Assembly: GCA_949318235.1 (NCBI GenBank) | Contig: OX439129.1 | Coordinates: forward strand, 62,001-126,000 | DNA length: 64,000 bases | From: Ecdyonurus torrentis | Taxonomy: Eukaryota; Arthropoda; Insecta; Ephemeroptera; Heptageniidae | Direction of reading: 5' to 3' | Shown: positions 62,276 through 64,000 of the stretch, one piece after another | Numbering within the stretch: position 1 is the first letter of the stretch | How the letters are laid out: each line of letters starts with the position of its first letter | The notes under the pieces: model-generated | Databases searched by the model: none | Told to the model about the DNA's origin: nothing | What the model saw: the letters and a program-made list of their open reading frames with translations, nothing else | Program-made: the position numbers and the translations under genes

Positions 62276-64000
62276 GCGGTTTGATCTAAAATGTAGGACT
62301 AACAGACTTGCAAAGAAAAGGTTATTACACCTTATTCGCTCCAATGCAAACTTTCGCAGTTATAGAGAATATCAGTGCTTTCTCATCGTACTTTTCAGAC
62401 CGTGAATACGATTGTTGATGATATCTCCGAAACTAATAAAGCTACAGGCTTGCGGTTTGAACTAAAATGTAGGACTAACAGACTTGCAAAGAAAAGGTAA
62501 TAACACCTTATTCGCTCCAATGCAAACTTTCGCAGTTATAGAAAACCTCAGTGCTTTCTCGTCGTACTTTTCAAACTGTGAATATGATTTTTGATGATAT
62601 CTCCGAAACTAGTAAAGCTACAGGCTTGTGGTTTGAACTTAAATGTAGGACTAACAGACTTGCAAAGAAAAGGTTATTACACCTTAATGGCTCCAATGCA
62701 AACTTTCGCAGTTATAGAGAATCTCAGTGCTTTGTCGTCGTACTTTTCAGACTGTGAATACGATTGTTGATGATAAATCCGAAGCTAATAAAGCTACAGG
62801 CTTGCGGTTTTAACTAAAATGTAGGACTAACAGACTTGCAAAGAAAAGGTTATTACACCTTATTCGCTCCAATGCAAACTTTCGCAGTTATAGAGAATCT
62901 CAGTGCTTTCTCATCGTACTTTTTTGACTGTGGATACGAATTTTGATGATATCTCCGAAAATAATAAAGCTACAGGCTTGCGGTTTAAACTGAAATGTAG
63001 GACTAAGAGACTTGCAAAGAAAAGGTTATTACACCTTAATCGCTTCAATGCAAACTTTCGCAGTTATAGAGAATCTCAGTGCTTTCTCAACGTAATTTTT
63101 AGAGTTGGAATACGATTTTTGATGATACCTTTGAAACTAATAAAGCTACAGGCATGCGGTTTGAACTGAAATGTAGGACTAACAGACTTGCAAAGAAAAG
63201 GTTATTACACCTTAATCGCTCCAATGCAAACTTTCGCAGTTATAGAAAACCTCAGTGCTTTCTCGTCGTACTTTTCAGACTGTGAATACGATTTTTGATT
63301 ATATTTTCGCTTGCAAACTTTCGCAGTTATTGAGAATCTCAGTGCTTTTTCAACGTAGTTTTCAGACTAAGATTACGATTTTTGATGATATCTTTGAAAC
63401 TAATAAAGCTACAAGCATGCGGTTTGAACTGAAATGTAGGACTAACAGCCTTGCAAACAAAAGGTTATTACACCTTAATCGCTCGAATGCATACTTTCGC
63501 AGTTATAGAAAACCTCAGTGCTTTCTCGTCGTACTTTTCAGACTGTGAATACGATTTTTGATGATATCTCTGAAACTAGTAAAGCTACAGCCTTGCGAAT
63601 TGGACTTAAATGTAGCACTAACAGACTTGCAAAAAAAAGGTTATTACACCTTAATGGCTCCAATGCAAACTTTCGCAGTTATAGAGAATTTCAGTGCTTT
63701 GTCATCGTATTTTTCAGACTGTGAATACGATTGTTGATGATAAATCCGAAGCTAATAAAGCTACAGGCTTGCGGTTTGAACTAAAATGTAGGACTAACAG
63801 ACTTGCAAAGAAAAGGTTATAACACCTTAATCGCTACAATGCAAACTTTCGCAGTTATAGAGAATCTCAGTGCTTTCTCATAGTACTTTTTTGACTGCGA
63901 ATAAGATTTTTGATGATATCTCCGAAGCTAAAAAAGCTACAGGATTGCGGTTTGAACTAAAATATAGGACCTACAGACTTGCAAAGAAAACGTTATTACA
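62276..64000 (+). repeat. Satellite A 3079-bp higher-order unit, copy 2 (cut by window end)
   Basis: Second, head-to-tail copy of the unit, virtually identical to the first and still matching at the last base of the window. Confidence 0.88.
63253..63339 (+). repeat. Half-length satellite A monomer, second copy (87 bp)
   Basis: Same 89-bp deletion with the same breakpoint, 3079 bp after the first. The deletion therefore predates the duplication of the higher-order unit. Confidence 0.9.

Larger units (their letters stand above)
55186..64000 (+). repeat. Satellite A array, right block (176-bp monomer, about 50 copies)
   Basis: Same monomer and orientation as the left A block, but rich in variants that are rare or absent there: CTTTTTTGACTG, ATAAATCCGAAGCTAATAAA, GAATGCATACTTTCGC, CAAACTGTGAATATG and GCCTTGCGGTTTGGAC. 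Small deletions occur, such as the loss of about nine bases in TTTTCAGACGATTTTTG near 57570. The array runs out of the window. Confidence 0.97.

Noticed and set aside
1..64000. CRISPR array, suggested by regular repeats
   Set aside because: The repeat unit is the whole 176 or 342 bp with no unique spacers, and there are no cas genes. This is eukaryotic satellite DNA.
1..64000. CENP-B box-like motif in satellite A or B
   Set aside because: I looked for a TTCG....CGGGA-type motif in both monomers and found none. The conserved 64-bp block does not resemble it.

Overview
This window is non-coding, AT-rich, repeat-dominated eukaryotic DNA. Nothing in it looks prokaryotic and no gene can be supported. 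About 95% is tandem satellite in long higher-order arrays, as found in centromeric or pericentromeric heterochromatin. A small hAT-type DNA transposon copy points to a eukaryote and probably an animal, but I recognise no satellite family that fixes the species. All coordinates and similarities were read by eye; array edges are good to roughly 10-30 bp unless an exact junction is given.

Layout: (1) 1-18669, an array of about 106 copies of a 176-bp monomer, 'satellite A', organised as a mosaic of segmental duplications of whole-monomer blocks. (2) 18670-20338, a non-satellite interval: a 16-bp minisatellite with a CCGA-N-TCGG core, a 111-bp tandem repeat built on the same core, then AT-rich sequence without genes. 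(3) 20339-55165, about 98 copies of a 342-bp monomer, 'satellite B', interrupted once by a 1147-bp non-autonomous hAT-like element (22590-23736) with an 8-bp target-site duplication. The part from about 38.4 kb to 55.2 kb consists of successive 5.1-5.8-kb higher-order copies. (4) 55166-64000, satellite A again in the same orientation, joined seamlessly and in register to B. It holds a 3079-bp higher-order unit marked by an 87-bp half-length monomer.

The main biological point is that A and B are related. The first half of each B monomer aligns with A (5 differences in the first 64 bp), and the second half keeps weaker but ordered similarity. B therefore looks like an old, diverged dimer of an A-like unit, and the B-to-A switch at 55166-55186 falls inside the segment the two share best. 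The many open reading frames of 60-160 codons are by-products of the repeats and are not annotated as genes. The most useful observations are the shared conserved block, the B/A junction, the conversion-like patch in one B unit, and the hAT insertion with its evenly spaced palindromic subterminal repeats.
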